From an uncultured Prevotella sp. (GTDB taxonomy: Bacteria; Bacteroidota; Bacteroidia; Bacteroidales; Bacteroidaceae): a stretch of DNA of 64,000 bases. This document shows, in pieces, positions 23,003 through 35,700 of the stretch (positions within the stretch are counted from its first letter, which is position 1; the number at the start of each line of letters is the position of its first letter). The notes below the pieces were generated by a model that was not told where the DNA came from, did not search any database, and saw only the letters and a program-made list of their open reading frames with translations. The stretch spans positions 1 to 64,000 of the forward strand of contig ONQB01000009.1 of the NCBI GenBank assembly GCA_900319905.1, read 5' to 3'. Both the position numbers and the translations under genes were made by a program.

Positions 23003-25801
23003 ATGAATAATCAAAATATATATAAAAGAAAAGCTCTGACTATTGGGCTGCTCGCTCTGTCGGCCTCAACATTCGCCCAGACAGTGGCCGACACCACGCA
23101 GGTCAACGTGGCCTTTGGTACAAAGGCAAAGTCAGAGTTGCTTGGAGGTGTCTCCGCCATCGACATGGAGAACCTGACGAGCAAAAACTATAACACCTAC
23201 AGTCTTGATGCATTGCAGGCTTATGCCGGAGGCTATACAGGTCAGTTGTGGAACATGGGCGATGCGCTCATCCTCGTTGATGGTGTGCCACGCGATGCCA
23301 ACAATGTACTGCCCACTGAGATCCAGCAGATCACCTTCCTGAAGTCAGCCAGTGCGGTGGCGCTCTACGGCTCACGTGCTGCAAAGGGCGCTGTGTTGAT
23401 CACCACCAAGCGCGGACGTACCGATGGACTGAACGTCAGTGTGCGCGGCAATGCCGGAATGTTCACGCCCAAGGAGTACCCAACTTATCTTGGTGCTGCC
23501 CAGTATATGAGTCTCTACAACGAGGCTTTGGCCAACGATGGCAAGTCGCCCGTTTATTCCGAGACTGATATTTACAACTATGCCAGTGGCCGCAATCCTT
23601 ATCGTTATCCCAACATAGACTTCTTCTCAAGCGACTATCTGAAAAAGGCCTACAACCGCTACGATGGCGATGCAGAGTTTGAGGGCGGTGGACGCTTCGC
23701 CCACTTCTATGCTAATATTGGCTTCTACCATGTCGGCGACCTCATCAAGTTTGGTGAGGGGAAGCACAACCACACCAACCGCCTCAACGTACGCGGCAAC
23801 ATCGACATGCGGTTCAACGACTGGGTTACGGGTTGGGTAGATGCCAACGCAACCTTCTATGACCAGCGTGGAGACCGTAGCAACTACTGGAATCAAAGCG
23901 CTACTTTGCGTCCTACTACGCAGTACCCGCTCACGCCGCTGATTCCCATCGATATGATGAATCCAGACGTGGCTGACATGCAGAAGATGGTGGCCAACAG
24001 CAACTACATCGTTGATGGAAGGTACATGCTCGGTGGTACGCAGAGTCTGCAGACCAATCCCTTTGCAAGCATGTACGCCGCCGGATACAACACCTTTACA
24101 AGTCGTCAGCTGCAGTTTGATGCAGGCATTAACTTCAATCTCGACAAGGTGCTCAAGGGACTGAGCTTTAAGACCCACGCTGCCATCGACTATGCTACCT
24201 CTTATAATAGCAGCATTCAGAATGACTACTCGACTTACGAGCCTGTCTGGACCAACATGAATGGTAAAGACGAGATTATAGGTCTGAAGAAGTACGGCAC
24301 CGACAAACATACGGGTACGAAGATTGTGAGTGACTCGAAGACCGTCCAAACCATCTTCTTTTCTGGTCAGTTCGACTACAATCGTCAGTTCGGTCTCCAC
24401 GCTGTCGACGCCACGCTGTTGGCCCACGGCTATCAGGTGACCACGACGGGAGAATATCATCGTACGAGCAATGCCAACCTTGGCTTGAATGTCGACTACA
24501 ACTACGACCGTCGCTACTACGCCAACCTGGCCTTGGCTGCCATTCACTCTGCCAAGCTTGCAGCTGGACATCGTGAGGCCGTCTCGCCAGTAGGCACCGT
24601 CGCATGGCGCATAAGCCGTGAGAAATGGATGGCCCCGACAGCCTCCTGGCTCGACGACCTGAAGCTCAACGCATCGTATGGCGTCATCAACGAAGACCTC
24701 GATATTGAGAAATACTATATGTATGACGACATCTTCACCGCCACCGGCACATGGTGGGGATGGAGCGAGAGTGCCAACGCCATGCAGACCTCAGACAGCC
24801 AGCGTGGTGGTAACGACGGACTCGGATTCGTCAAACGTAAGGAGCTGCGCTTGGGTCTAGACGCTTCCTTTGGCAAAGGACTGGTGAAGATTAACGCAAA
24901 CTACTTCAATGTGAAGTTCGATGGCCTGCTCGTCACTCCTGAGAACATCTACCCCAGCTACTTCCATACTTACTGGCCGGTATCGACCTTCCTGCCCTAC
25001 ATCAACTACAATGCCCAGCGTCGTTCGGGCTTCGACTTTACTCTTGACGTCCATAAGCAGCTTGGCGAAGTGGACCTCATGGGTGGTGTTACTGGCATGT
25101 ACTACACTTCGAAGAACACCAAGATCAGCGAAAACGTTGAGTATGACTGGCAGAAGAGCGAGGGCACGCGCATCGATGCCCTTCGTGGATATCGTTGCCT
25201 CGGTTTCTTCCAGAGCGAGGATGAGATCAAGAACAGTGCTGTTATCAACAGCAACACTAAGCCCGGCGATCTGAAGTATCAGGACATGAATGATGACGGC
25301 ATCATCGACAGCCGCGACCAAGTCGTACTTGGCCACTGGACACCTGACTTCTACCTTGGCTTCCACTTTACTGCGAAGTACAAAGGCTTCACCTTCTTTA
25401 TGAACTGGACCGGTGACTTCGGTGGCATGGGCGTGAAGAACAACAGCTATGAATGGTGCTACGGCGACCGCAAGTACAGCGACGTTGTACTGGGACGCTG
25501 GACGCCTGAGACAGCCGCCACGGCAACTTATCCCCGTCTGACCACCGAGGGCGGTGAACTGAACTTTGTGACCTCCGACTTCTGGACCTACAAGACAGAT
25601 GCCGTCCGGCTGAACAAGGTGCAGCTGACCTACGACCTGCCCGACAATCTTTTCCAGGGTAAGTGGGTCAAGGGCCTGAGCGTGTACCTTAGTGGCAGCA
25701 ATCTGCTTACTATTGCAGGAGAACGCAAATATATGGAGACCAACGTGGGCTCGTTCCCGCAGACGCGCTATTACAATCTTGGCGCCAAGGTTAACTTCTA
25801 A
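23003..25801 (+). CDS. xusC: SusC/RagA-type transporter XusC (no N-terminal regulatory domain)
   Basis: This second SusC-like barrel has 932 residues. A signal peptide (about 1-25, ending STFAQ) leads almost directly into the plug (SAIDMENL, DALILVDGVPRDA, FLKSASAVALYG, GSRAAKGAVLITTKRG). The carboxypeptidase-regulatory-like domain and the usual TonB-box DEVVVVGYG stretch of XusA are absent, which accounts for the shorter length. How it engages TonB is therefore less clear. Reduced XusC proteins are known from xus loci, so this looks like a conserved feature and not decay. The barrel ends in GAKVNF. It follows xusB after 63 bp and precedes its partner xusD by 13 bp. Confidence 0.94.
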   Translation: MNNQNIYKRKALTIGLLALSASTFAQTVADTTQVNVAFGTKAKSELLGGVSAIDMENLTSKNYNTYSLDALQAYAGGYTGQLWNMGDALILVDGVPRDANNVLPTEIQQITFLKSASAVALYGSRAAKGAVLITTKRGRTDGLNVSVRGNAGMFTPKEYPTYLGAAQYMSLYNEALANDGKSPVYSETDIYNYASGRNPYRYPNIDFFSSDYLKKAYNRYDGDAEFEGGGRFAHFYANIGFYHVGDLIKFGEGKHNHTNRLNVRGNIDMRFNDWVTGWVDANATFYDQRGDRSNYWNQSATLRPTTQYPLTPLIPIDMMNPDVADMQKMVANSNYIVDGRYMLGGTQSLQTNPFASMYAAGYNTFTSRQLQFDAGINFNLDKVLKGLSFKTHAAIDYATSYNSSIQNDYSTYEPVWTNMNGKDEIIGLKKYGTDKHTGTKIVSDSKTVQTIFFSGQFDYNRQFGLHAVDATLLAHGYQVTTTGEYHRTSNANLGLNVDYNYDRRYYANLALAAIHSAKLAAGHREAVSPVGTVAWRISREKWMAPTASWLDDLKLNASYGVINEDLDIEKYYMYDDIFTATGTWWGWSESANAMQTSDSQRGGNDGLGFVKRKELRLGLDASFGKGLVKINANYFNVKFDGLLVTPENIYPSYFHTYWPVSTFLPYINYNAQRRSGFDFTLDVHKQLGEVDLMGGVTGMYYTSKNTKISENVEYDWQKSEGTRIDALRGYRCLGFFQSEDEIKNSAVINSNTKPGDLKYQDMNDDGIIDSRDQVVLGHWTPDFYLGFHFTAKYKGFTFFMNWTGDFGGMGVKNNSYEWCYGDRKYSDVVLGRWTPETAATATYPRLTTEGGELNFVTSDFWTYKTDAVRLNKVQLTYDLPDNLFQGKWVKGLSVYLSGSNLLTIAGERKYMETNVGSFPQTRYYNLGAKVNF

Positions 25802-25814
25802 TGCATAACAGATT

Positions 25815-27596
25815 ATGAAAACAAGTAAATTTAAATATCTCTTCCTTGTAGCGGCTTTGGGACTGTCGTTCACCTCCTGTGACGATTTTTTTGAGCCTGC
25901 CAAGGAAAACAACCTCGGCTTGGACTATATGGACAAGAACGCCTCTTATGCCGAGGGCGTGCTGGGCAATGCCTATACGCGTATCCCCTGCGGTAGCTTT
26001 CCTTTCAGCGAGGTGGGCACCGACGATGCTGTGAGCAATGATGCCACCAACAACTGGCGCAAGCTGGCCGGAGGCACATGGACATCCAACAATAATCCTA
26101 CCGAGCGTTGGCGCGACTGCCGTGCGGCCATCACTTATCTCAACCTCTTCTTGAGTCGTGTGGATGGTGTACATTGGGCCGACGACGATGTGGCACGTCG
26201 GCTTTACGCCAATCGTGAGAAAGGAGAGGCATTTGGCATGAGAGCCATGTTTATGTACTATTTGCTCCAAGCCCACGGTGGCTATGACGATAGCGGAAAG
26301 CTGCTCGGCGTACCTATTGTTACGACACCTGAGGGTGCCTCCAGCAACTTCAACCTGCCGCGTAACACCTTCGCCGAGTGCATGAAGGCTATCTATGATG
26401 ACTGCGACAGTGCACTGGCTTTGCTGCCCGACAAGTATACCGACATTGCTTCGGAGTCTGATATTCCTGCTTACTATAAGCAGATGGGTGCAGACGTAGA
26501 TCGCATGAACCGTGTCTTTGGATCGAAGTTCAATGGTCGTATGGACGCTTCCATTGTTAAGGCATTCCGTTCAAAGGCAGCTCTGCTCGCTGCCAGCCCG
26601 GCCTTCTCCGCTGAGTCGGGTACGACCTACCAGCAGGCTGCCGACTATGCCGCTCAAGTGCTGGATGCTATTGGAGGCATTAGTGGCATGGACCCGACGG
26701 GCTGGACATGGTATGCCAACAACAGCGAGATTGACGGACTGTCCAATGGTGCCAATCCTAAGGAGGTCATGTGGCGTGGAGAAAAGTCGAGCAACAATGA
26801 TTGGGAGACCAACAACTATCCTCCTTCGCTCTATGGAAAGGGCCGCATCAATCCGACACAGAACTTTGTGGACGCCTTCCCAGCTGCCAACGGTTATCCT
26901 ATTACTGACCCACGCAGTGACTACGACCCATCCGACCCCTACAGCAACCGAGATCCGCGCCTGACCGCTTATGTTGTGGTTGACGGCGGTGCCGTTGGTG
27001 TCAACAACACGGTCATCAATACGGAGAAAGGTTCCGGAAAGGATGGTATCAACAACGAGGTGGGCAGCTCTACACGCACTGGTTACTACCTCAGAAAACT
27101 GCTTCGCCAAGATATTAACCTCGACCCGAAGGTCAACAGCAAGCAGTTCCACTACACACCGCGCATCCGCTATACCGAGATCTTCCTCAACTACGCAGAG
27201 GCTGCCAACGAGGCCTTTGGCCCCAAGGGGACAGGCACTCACGCTTATTCTGCCTACGATGTGATCAAGGCCATCCGCCATCGTGCCGGTATCACAGATG
27301 ACAGCTATCTTGACGAGTGTGCTGAGTCCAAGGACAAGATGCGTGAGCTGATCCGCAACGAGCGCCGCATAGAGCTTTCGTTTGAGGGTTTCCGCTTCTG
27401 GGATTTGCGCCGCTGGAAGGCTCCCATCACCGAGACAGCTAAAGGCATGAGCATCGCTACTGATAACAATGGCTTGAAGACCTACACTCCCATCGATGTG
27501 GAGACACGCGATTACAAGGATTATATGTACTATGGTCCGATACCTTACTCAGAGATGCTGAAATTTAGTGAACTGAAACAAAACAAGGGCTGGTAA
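25815..27596 (+). CDS. xusD: SusD-like surface glycan-binding lipoprotein XusD
   Basis: This SusD-family lipoprotein of 593 residues is the partner of XusC. The lipobox FTSC gives the lipidated C22. Typical SusD signs are the EAFGMRAMFMYYLLQAHGGY segment near residues 136-155 and the C-terminal LIRNERRIELSFEGFRFWDL with the PYSEM-LKFSELKQNKGW end. It differs from XusB in sequence, so the two pairs probably bind different xylan structures or lengths; that part is inference. A 91-bp gap with a stable hairpin separates it from xusE. Confidence 0.94.
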   Translation: MKTSKFKYLFLVAALGLSFTSCDDFFEPAKENNLGLDYMDKNASYAEGVLGNAYTRIPCGSFPFSEVGTDDAVSNDATNNWRKLAGGTWTSNNNPTERWRDCRAAITYLNLFLSRVDGVHWADDDVARRLYANREKGEAFGMRAMFMYYLLQAHGGYDDSGKLLGVPIVTTPEGASSNFNLPRNTFAECMKAIYDDCDSALALLPDKYTDIASESDIPAYYKQMGADVDRMNRVFGSKFNGRMDASIVKAFRSKAALLAASPAFSAESGTTYQQAADYAAQVLDAIGGISGMDPTGWTWYANNSEIDGLSNGANPKEVMWRGEKSSNNDWETNNYPPSLYGKGRINPTQNFVDAFPAANGYPITDPRSDYDPSDPYSNRDPRLTAYVVVDGGAVGVNNTVINTEKGSGKDGINNEVGSSTRTGYYLRKLLRQDINLDPKVNSKQFHYTPRIRYTEIFLNYAEAANEAFGPKGTGTHAYSAYDVIKAIRHRAGITDDSYLDECAESKDKMRELIRNERRIELSFEGFRFWDLRRWKAPITETAKGMSIATDNNGLKTYTPIDVETRDYKDYMYYGPIPYSEMLKFSELKQNKGW

Positions 27597-27606
27597 TGTC
27601 CTTCAC

Positions 27607-27652
27607 CTCTGTTCCCCCCTTCTCTCCCTCTTAGGAGTAAGCGGGGACAGAG
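27607..27652 (+). other. Intercistronic hairpin between xusD and xusE
   Basis: CTCTGTTCCCC (27607-27617) pairs with GGGGACAGAG (27643-27652) apart from one bulged T, and the loop can fold further (CTCCCTC/TTAGGAG). There is no T-run after it, so it is more likely an mRNA-stability or partial-readthrough element than a terminator. Confidence 0.55.
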
Positions 27653-27687
27653 ACAACAATTGCCATAAACGATTATTGAATACGATT

Positions 27688-28662
27688 ATGAATAAGACTT
27701 TTCAGAAGCTGGCGATGCTCGCCTTACCATTATCTTTCTTGCTGGGCTTTTCCTCTTGTGAGAACGGCGACAAGGAGTTTGACGACTATGACTACCAGAC
27801 GGTCTATTTCGCCCAGCAGACACCTATACGCACCATCACCCTTGGCACTGATGATGACTTCCCCAATGACTTGGACAATGCTCACGAGTGCCAGTTGCAG
27901 GTTGTTGTCGGTGGGGTATGGAAGAACCATCAGGCCCGCCACGTTAAGATTGCCGTTGACAACAATCTGGTCAACAACCTCACCTTCAACGCCATTGACG
28001 GTGAATCATTTGTCAATACTGGCAAGCCTGTCATGGCTATGCCTCAGGAGTATTATAAGCTCGAAAGCAACGAAGTAACCATTCCGGCCGGCCAGGTCCG
28101 CGGAAAGGTTAACGTGCATCTGACTGATGCATTCTTTGCTGATCCTAAGTCTGCGCAGGTAACCTACGTGTTGCCGGTGCGTATCATCTCTGCTGATGAC
28201 TCAATCCTGCAGGGACATGACTACACGCTCTACGCCATCACGTATAAGAACCCTTACGCTGGCAGTTGGATTGTCACTAATAACGAAAGTGTTGTGTCTC
28301 TGACCACTTTGTCGATGAGCCAGGTGGCCTATGCTCATTCTGAGGTCGTCAAGGTTGACGGCAAGGAGAAGACGCTCGATGGCACTGTCGTCATGACTGT
28401 GGCTGATGACGGAACAGTGAGGTTCTCTACCACTTCGCAGGACTGCACGGTGGCAGGCAGCGGCAAGTGGACCTCATTGGGCGCCAAGAAAGATACCTCG
28501 AAGAAATGGGGTGATAAGGAACGCGATCTCTTCCAGGTGAAGTATACCATTACTTATAAGTATGTTGACGGTGGTGAGACCAAGACCCTTGTCAAGGATT
28601 ACGATGAGAGCCTGGTGATGCAGACGCGCGCCAATAAGATGCACACTTTCTCAACGAAATAA
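27688..28662 (+). CDS. xusE: XusE-type surface glycan-binding lipoprotein
   Basis: This lipoprotein of 324 residues has a lipobox ending FSSC (C24), followed by an acidic linker (ENGDKEFDDYDY). It fits the position and architecture of XusE: an N-terminal DUF1735/BT_3987-like immunoglobulin domain (about 45-190, with TVYFAQQTPIRTITLG) and a C-terminal beta-sandwich. XusE-class proteins are surface glycan-binding proteins that help dock xylan next to the SusCD pairs. The ATG at 27688 is used because the upstream in-frame codon is a TTG. xyn10A follows after 14 bp, so binding protein and xylanase are made together. Confidence 0.88.
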   Translation: MNKTFQKLAMLALPLSFLLGFSSCENGDKEFDDYDYQTVYFAQQTPIRTITLGTDDDFPNDLDNAHECQLQVVVGGVWKNHQARHVKIAVDNNLVNNLTFNAIDGESFVNTGKPVMAMPQEYYKLESNEVTIPAGQVRGKVNVHLTDAFFADPKSAQVTYVLPVRIISADDSILQGHDYTLYAITYKNPYAGSWIVTNNESVVSLTTLSMSQVAYAHSEVVKVDGKEKTLDGTVVMTVADDGTVRFSTTSQDCTVAGSGKWTSLGAKKDTSKKWGDKERDLFQVKYTITYKYVDGGETKTLVKDYDESLVMQTRANKMHTFSTK

Positions 28663-28676
28663 TAACGTAACTGAAT

Positions 28677-30362
28677 ATGAATAAATCTATTTTCTATATA
28701 GCGGTGTCAGCCATGCTGCTCACGGGTTGTGCCGACGACAATGTGCCAGGCTTCAACGTCGACGAGCCGGCCAGCGCCATGTCCCAGGACAGTCTGAATG
28801 CTTATGCACCGCTGAAAGATTATGTCGACACGGTGAAATACCCCAATTTCATCTTGGGTGGTGGCACTTCTGCCGTCCCATTCAATCAAGAGGGACAGGT
28901 CTTTGCTTTGGCCAAGTCCAACTTCAACGAGGTGGTAACCGGCAATGCTTTTAAATATGCCTCTGTGGTGAAGTCCGACGGTACAATGGATTTCGGTACG
29001 GTTCAGGATTTTGTGAAGAAAGCCACGCAGGCAGGTTTGAGCATCTATGGTCACACGCTTTGCTGGCACTCGCAGCAACAGGTGGGTTACCTTACTGGTT
29101 TGATCACCGATCCTAATGCTGCCAAGCACGTGTTGCATCTTAATATTCCTGAGGCTAAGGCCAATCCGTGGGACTGGGAGCTTTATGTGGATGTCCCCAA
29201 GCATATGGAAGCAGGCAAGACTTACACGCTCAAGATGCGTGTCAAGGCTTCTCAGAACTATCATGTCACCGTGTGGCCTCAGGGCGAGACCGCGACGCAG
29301 TATTGGCCGACCCCGGAATTTGATGCCACGACGGAATGGACGAATGTCAACAAGTCCTTTGAAGCAAAGCAGGAACTCAAACAGATACGCTTTGAGCTGG
29401 GTACCTTTAGCGGCGACTTGTGGATGGACGATGTGCAGTTGCTGGACCCCGATGGCAACAACCTTATCGCAGAAGGCTCGTTTGAAGACGGCAACATGGA
29501 TGGATGGTCGAAACCTTCATGGCACAGCTACACGTTGAACATTGTCAACGATCCTGACCAGGGCGCTGAATCCGGTGGCATGTCCGACGAAGTGAAGAAG
29601 GACACGCTGACATGGGCGCTCAACAACTTCATCTCCGGAATGATGAAAGCTTGTGACGGTAAGGTGAAGGCTTGGGACGCTGTCAACGAACCAATGAGTG
29701 ATGCTGTACCAACTGAGTTGAAGACTGCAGGCCGCGATGGAAGTGCCAAGGAAAACTTCTATTGGCAGGACCATCTGGGCAAGGACTATGCCCGCACCGT
29801 CATTCGCCTGGCCCGTAAGGCCGCTGGCGACTCTGTGCAGCTGAAGCTCTTTATCAATGACTACAATCTTGAGGCTGCCTACAACCATAACGCCAAGTGT
29901 CAGGGTCTTATCGATATGATCAAATATTGGGAGAGCGACGGTGTGACGAAGATTGACGGCATCGGTTCACAGATGCACGTCACATGCAGCATGGACCCTG
30001 TGGTGCAGAAAGCCAATGAGGATGCTTACGTCAACATGCTGAAGATGCTTGCTGCCACTGGCAAACTGGTTAGACTCTCAGAACTCGACATGGGTGTTCA
30101 GGATGAAAACCACAACACGGTCAATACTGCTGATGTCACACCTGAGATGCAAAAGCGCATGGCCGAGTACTATAAGTTCATCGTCGAGAAGTATCTTGAG
30201 ATAATACCTGTCGCCCAACAATATGGTATCTGTGTCTGGGCACCTACCGACAGCCCGAAGGGTAGTGGATGGCGTGCCGATGAGCCTATTGGCTTGTGGA
30301 CTGTCAACTATGTGCGCAAACCTGCCTACGCCGGTTTTGCAGACGGACTGAGAGGAAAATAA
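28677..30362 (+). CDS. xyn10A: GH10 endo-1,4-beta-xylanase with inserted CBM (Xyn10A)
   Basis: This surface lipoprotein of 561 residues (lipobox LLTGC, C18) is a GH10 endoxylanase. The GH10 barrel begins near residue 45 and is interrupted after GHTLCWHSQQ (about 125-134) by an inserted CBM4-like beta-sandwich region (about 145-305, containing AEGSFEDGNMDGW). It resumes with WALNNFISG. Acid/base E338 lies in DAVNEPMSD and nucleophile E469 in LSELDMGV. The C-terminal FIVEKYL...WAPTDSPKGSGW segment completes the barrel. This arrangement is known for the xylanase of xus loci, where it cuts xylan at the cell surface. The insert here appears to hold one module, whereas related enzymes often have two. 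It closes the xusA operon. Confidence 0.94.
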   Translation: MNKSIFYIAVSAMLLTGCADDNVPGFNVDEPASAMSQDSLNAYAPLKDYVDTVKYPNFILGGGTSAVPFNQEGQVFALAKSNFNEVVTGNAFKYASVVKSDGTMDFGTVQDFVKKATQAGLSIYGHTLCWHSQQQVGYLTGLITDPNAAKHVLHLNIPEAKANPWDWELYVDVPKHMEAGKTYTLKMRVKASQNYHVTVWPQGETATQYWPTPEFDATTEWTNVNKSFEAKQELKQIRFELGTFSGDLWMDDVQLLDPDGNNLIAEGSFEDGNMDGWSKPSWHSYTLNIVNDPDQGAESGGMSDEVKKDTLTWALNNFISGMMKACDGKVKAWDAVNEPMSDAVPTELKTAGRDGSAKENFYWQDHLGKDYARTVIRLARKAAGDSVQLKLFINDYNLEAAYNHNAKCQGLIDMIKYWESDGVTKIDGIGSQMHVTCSMDPVVQKANEDAYVNMLKMLAATGKLVRLSELDMGVQDENHNTVNTADVTPEMQKRMAEYYKFIVEKYLEIIPVAQQYGICVWAPTDSPKGSGWRADEPIGLWTVNYVRKPAYAGFADGLRGK

Positions 30363-30384
30363 AAGTTGCGAAACTTTATAACCT

Positions 30385-30420
30385 GCGGTTGCGCGCCCTT
30401 AGCATAGAGCGCAGCAACCG
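30385..30420. other. Stem-loop after xyn10A
   Basis: CGGTTGCGCGC and GCGCAGCAACCG form an 11-bp stem with one unpaired A and a 13-base loop, 22 bp after the xyn10A stop. No T-run follows, so termination probably depends on the next hairpin at 30506. Confidence 0.55.
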
Positions 30421-30505
30421 TCAGGTCATAGCTATATATCAATTCTTTCATTATCTAATATCCTAAAGCTTCATCTATGCATCAGCCTTTAATGGCACTA
30501 CTGAC

Positions 30506-30540
30506 AACCCTCTCCCATTTGTGGGGAGGGTTTGCTTTTC
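30506..30540 (+). terminator. Terminator of the xusA-xyn10A operon
   Basis: AACCCTCTCCCA and TGGGGAGGGTT form a 12-bp stem (one G-U pair) around a 4-base loop, followed by TGCTTTTCTT. It separates the xus operon from the esterase/GH5-GH43 unit. Confidence 0.85.
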
Positions 30541-30618
30541 TTCGTGCTTCATCAATGTTGACGGCGTGACAAGGCAAAGAATACATGAGAATGGTAGATG
30601 ATAAGCAGTTCTTGTTAG

Positions 30619-30686
30619 ATGTAACAGTCATACCACAATATGAAACGTGTTGTAAAGTAACTTCCCGCATTTTTGTTTTATCTTTG
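30619..30686 (+). promoter_or_regulatory. Promoter region of the esterase-GH5/GH43 unit
   Basis: TATCTTTG (30679-30686) is a good -7 box 50 bp before the esterase ATG. TGTTAGATGTAACA (30613-30626) is a near-palindrome carrying the same ATGTAACA half-site seen upstream of xusR and xusA. No convincing -33 box is seen. The rest of the 374-bp gap after xyn10A holds the two hairpins listed separately. Confidence 0.55.
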
Positions 30687-30718
30687 CAAGGAGGAACAAC
30701 GAACTTCTTAAGCAGTAA

Positions 30719-32692
<1,974 letters not shown>

Positions 32693-32742
32693 TCGCTCAA
32701 GCATGATGGCTTGACTTCACTTTTATTTAAAGTATTACAATC

Positions 32743-35700
32743 ATGAACTTTATGAAACAACGACATCACTCCTTTCTAATTTTGTTGGCTGTGTTGCTCT
32801 GTCTTCCTGTCTCCATGCTGGCCGATGGCTTACCGGCTCTTCATGTCGATGGAAAATACTTCAAGGACAACAACGGTAACATTGTCAACCTGCATGGTTT
32901 CGGCCAGACCTACAGCCCGTGGTTTAACGAGCAAGGCTCCAGGTGGACCAACTATGACGTCAACAAGTGCCTGGCTTATAACAAGGGACTCATCGACCAG
33001 ATAGTAGCCAAGGGCTGGCACATGAATTTCATGCGTCTCCACATGGATCCTTACTGGAGCAACCAGCCCGGCGCTTCGGTTAAGGGTGAGAGCGACATAT
33101 CAGCCTTCAGCATGGCTCGATTCAAGACCTACTTTGCCCAAGTCTTTATGCCAATGGCCAAGTATGCCATCAGCAAAGGCATGTATGTGGTGATGCGCCC
33201 GCCAGGGGTGTGCCCCGAGAAGATACAGGTGGGCGATGCCTATCAGCAATATCTTAAGCGGGTGTGGGGCTATGTGTCACGCCAGCCGTGGATCAAGAAC
33301 AACCCCAACGTGCTCTTTGAATTGGCCAATGAGCCTGTGCAAGTATACTATGCCAACGGCAAGCAGGCCACTGCGGCCAACGACAGTGCGCTGACGCAAT
33401 ACTTCCAGGCTATCGTCGACACCATCCGTTGCTCCACCAGCACCATCTGTCTCGTGCCCGGTTGGGCTTACCAGTCAAAGTATGCTTGTTTGGCCAATCA
33501 TCCCGTCAAAGGCGGTAACATAGGCTATGCTATTCATTGTTATCCCGGATGGTTCAATTCGGGTTCCGAGAGCACGCCCGATGTCGACTACGCATCGTTT
33601 AAGAAAGGGTGGGATGAGGAAATAAAGCCCATCACCGACATTGCGCCAGCCTTCGTCACCGAGATGGACTGGGCCCCCGAAAAGTATAAGTCTTCCTGGG
33701 GCAAGGGTGTCACGGGCGTGGCCGGAGGAAAAGGCTTCGGAGCCAACTTCAAGAAGCTGTGCGATGACTGTGGCAACGTCAGTTGGATGCTGTTCACGGG
33801 TCCTGAGCTCCTGGCTCGGTACGACGATGCCGCAGCCGACGGCTCCACGTTTCTCACCGACCCCGCGGCCTGCGTGCGTCCGTGCTATCGCTGGTTTCAG
33901 GAATATGCCAAGGTCAATTATCCCCGTGCCGATTTCAAGATGCTCTCTTCATCTGTCAACGACAAGAACCATACTTTTATCAATCCCGTTATCCAGGCCG
34001 ACTTCCCCGATCCGGAGGTTATCCGCGTAGGCGATGTCTACTATATGGTCACCACCACGATGCACCACTTCCCTGGTTGCACGTTGCTCAAGTCATACGA
34101 CCTTGTCAATTGGGAGTACTGTGCCAATCCGCTGGCCAGCATCTCCAACCTGCCTTATTACAATCTGGAGGATGGCAAGAATATCTACGCAGCAGGAGCA
34201 TGGGCCAATGCCATGTGCTATCGCAACGGTAAGTTCTATATCATGTTCAACTGTTTTGGCAAGACAGCCGACGATGGAGGAGGCTACCTGCTGTCAGCCA
34301 CCGACCCAGAGGGTAAATGGACATTGACTAAATTGCCGCGTGGCTTCTACGACCCGGGTTTCTTCCAGGACGATGACGGTACGCTCTACTGCGTCTATGG
34401 CAATGGCACTATCTACGTGGCCAAGCTTGACGACAACTTCAACTTGGTGGAGGAACATAAGGTCATCACCAAGCAGAACCTGGAAGGCAACCATATGTTC
34501 AAGAAAGATGGCTACTACTACATCTATTCCACGTGCTGCGCCTATCCGGCTACGCAATGGTGCTACCGGTCGAAGAGTGTCTTCGGCAACTATGAAGAGA
34601 AAGAAGTCTTCGACCAGAATGCCATCCATCAGGGACAGATCATCCGTACGCAGAGCGGCGAGTGGTGGACTATGCTGATGAAAGACAATGGTCCGTTGGG
34701 CCGCATGCCTTGGCTCGAACCAGTCAAATGGACCAACGGCTGGCCCGTCATCGGTGACAACGGTAAGGCGCACACCGCCTATCAGAAGGCGCCCGACGTG
34801 GGACGCATCTACCGCACCACCTATCTGCCCACCAACGATGCCTTTGCTGACTACAAGCTGGGCAAGCAGTGGCAGTGGAACCACAATGCCGACGCTTCCT
34901 GCTACAGTCTCTTTGAGCGTTCTGGCTTCCTGCGTCTGCATACGGCCTCCGTCACCGACTCACTGCTCAAGGCCCGCAACACCCTTACGCAGCGCATCTT
35001 GGGCTTCCACGGAGACAGCAATATCTCTTTGGGCACGGTGGCTATGGACGTGAGAAACATGGCTGACGGCGACTTCGCCGGACTCTCTGTTTTCCAAAAG
35101 CATTACGGTATCATTGGCGTGCGCAACGATGGCGGACAGTTTAAGATTGTGCAGGTCAACCGCGACGGCACCGAGCAGACGGTCAGCATCACGCCCGGTG
35201 AGCTGATCTACCTGCGTGCTACGGTCAACACGGTCGACAACACGGCCACGTTCTCCTATAGTCTTGACAACACCACCTACACACAGCTGGGCGACAAGCT
35301 CAACATGCGCTACGACATGAGCATCTTCGTGGGCAACCGCTTTGGCATCTTCAACTATGCCACCAAGGCATTGGGAGGCTATGTCGATGTAGACTGGTTC
35401 TCAACTGACGCTGACTTCAGCGAGACCGATCACTACGACCTTTCTCAGTCCAATTACACCGAGGAGAGTCTTACGGTCAAGAGCCTTTCGCCCGATCAAA
35501 AAGACATGACTGTCTTGTTGGGCGGCACCGCTTCGTTATCCCTCACGGCTACTTTTGCTGACGGACACAGTGAGGACGTGACAGCAACGGCCAAGTATAC
35601 GGTTGACGATGCCAACATCTGTTCTGTTTCCGCCGGTCGCATCGATGGCAAGGGCCTAGGCCACACCACGGTTACAGCTACCTACACCGATCCCATCGGC

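Noticed and set aside
24857-25912. 351-codon minus-strand frame
   Set aside because: It lies antisense to xusC and the start of xusD, with no recognisable domain.
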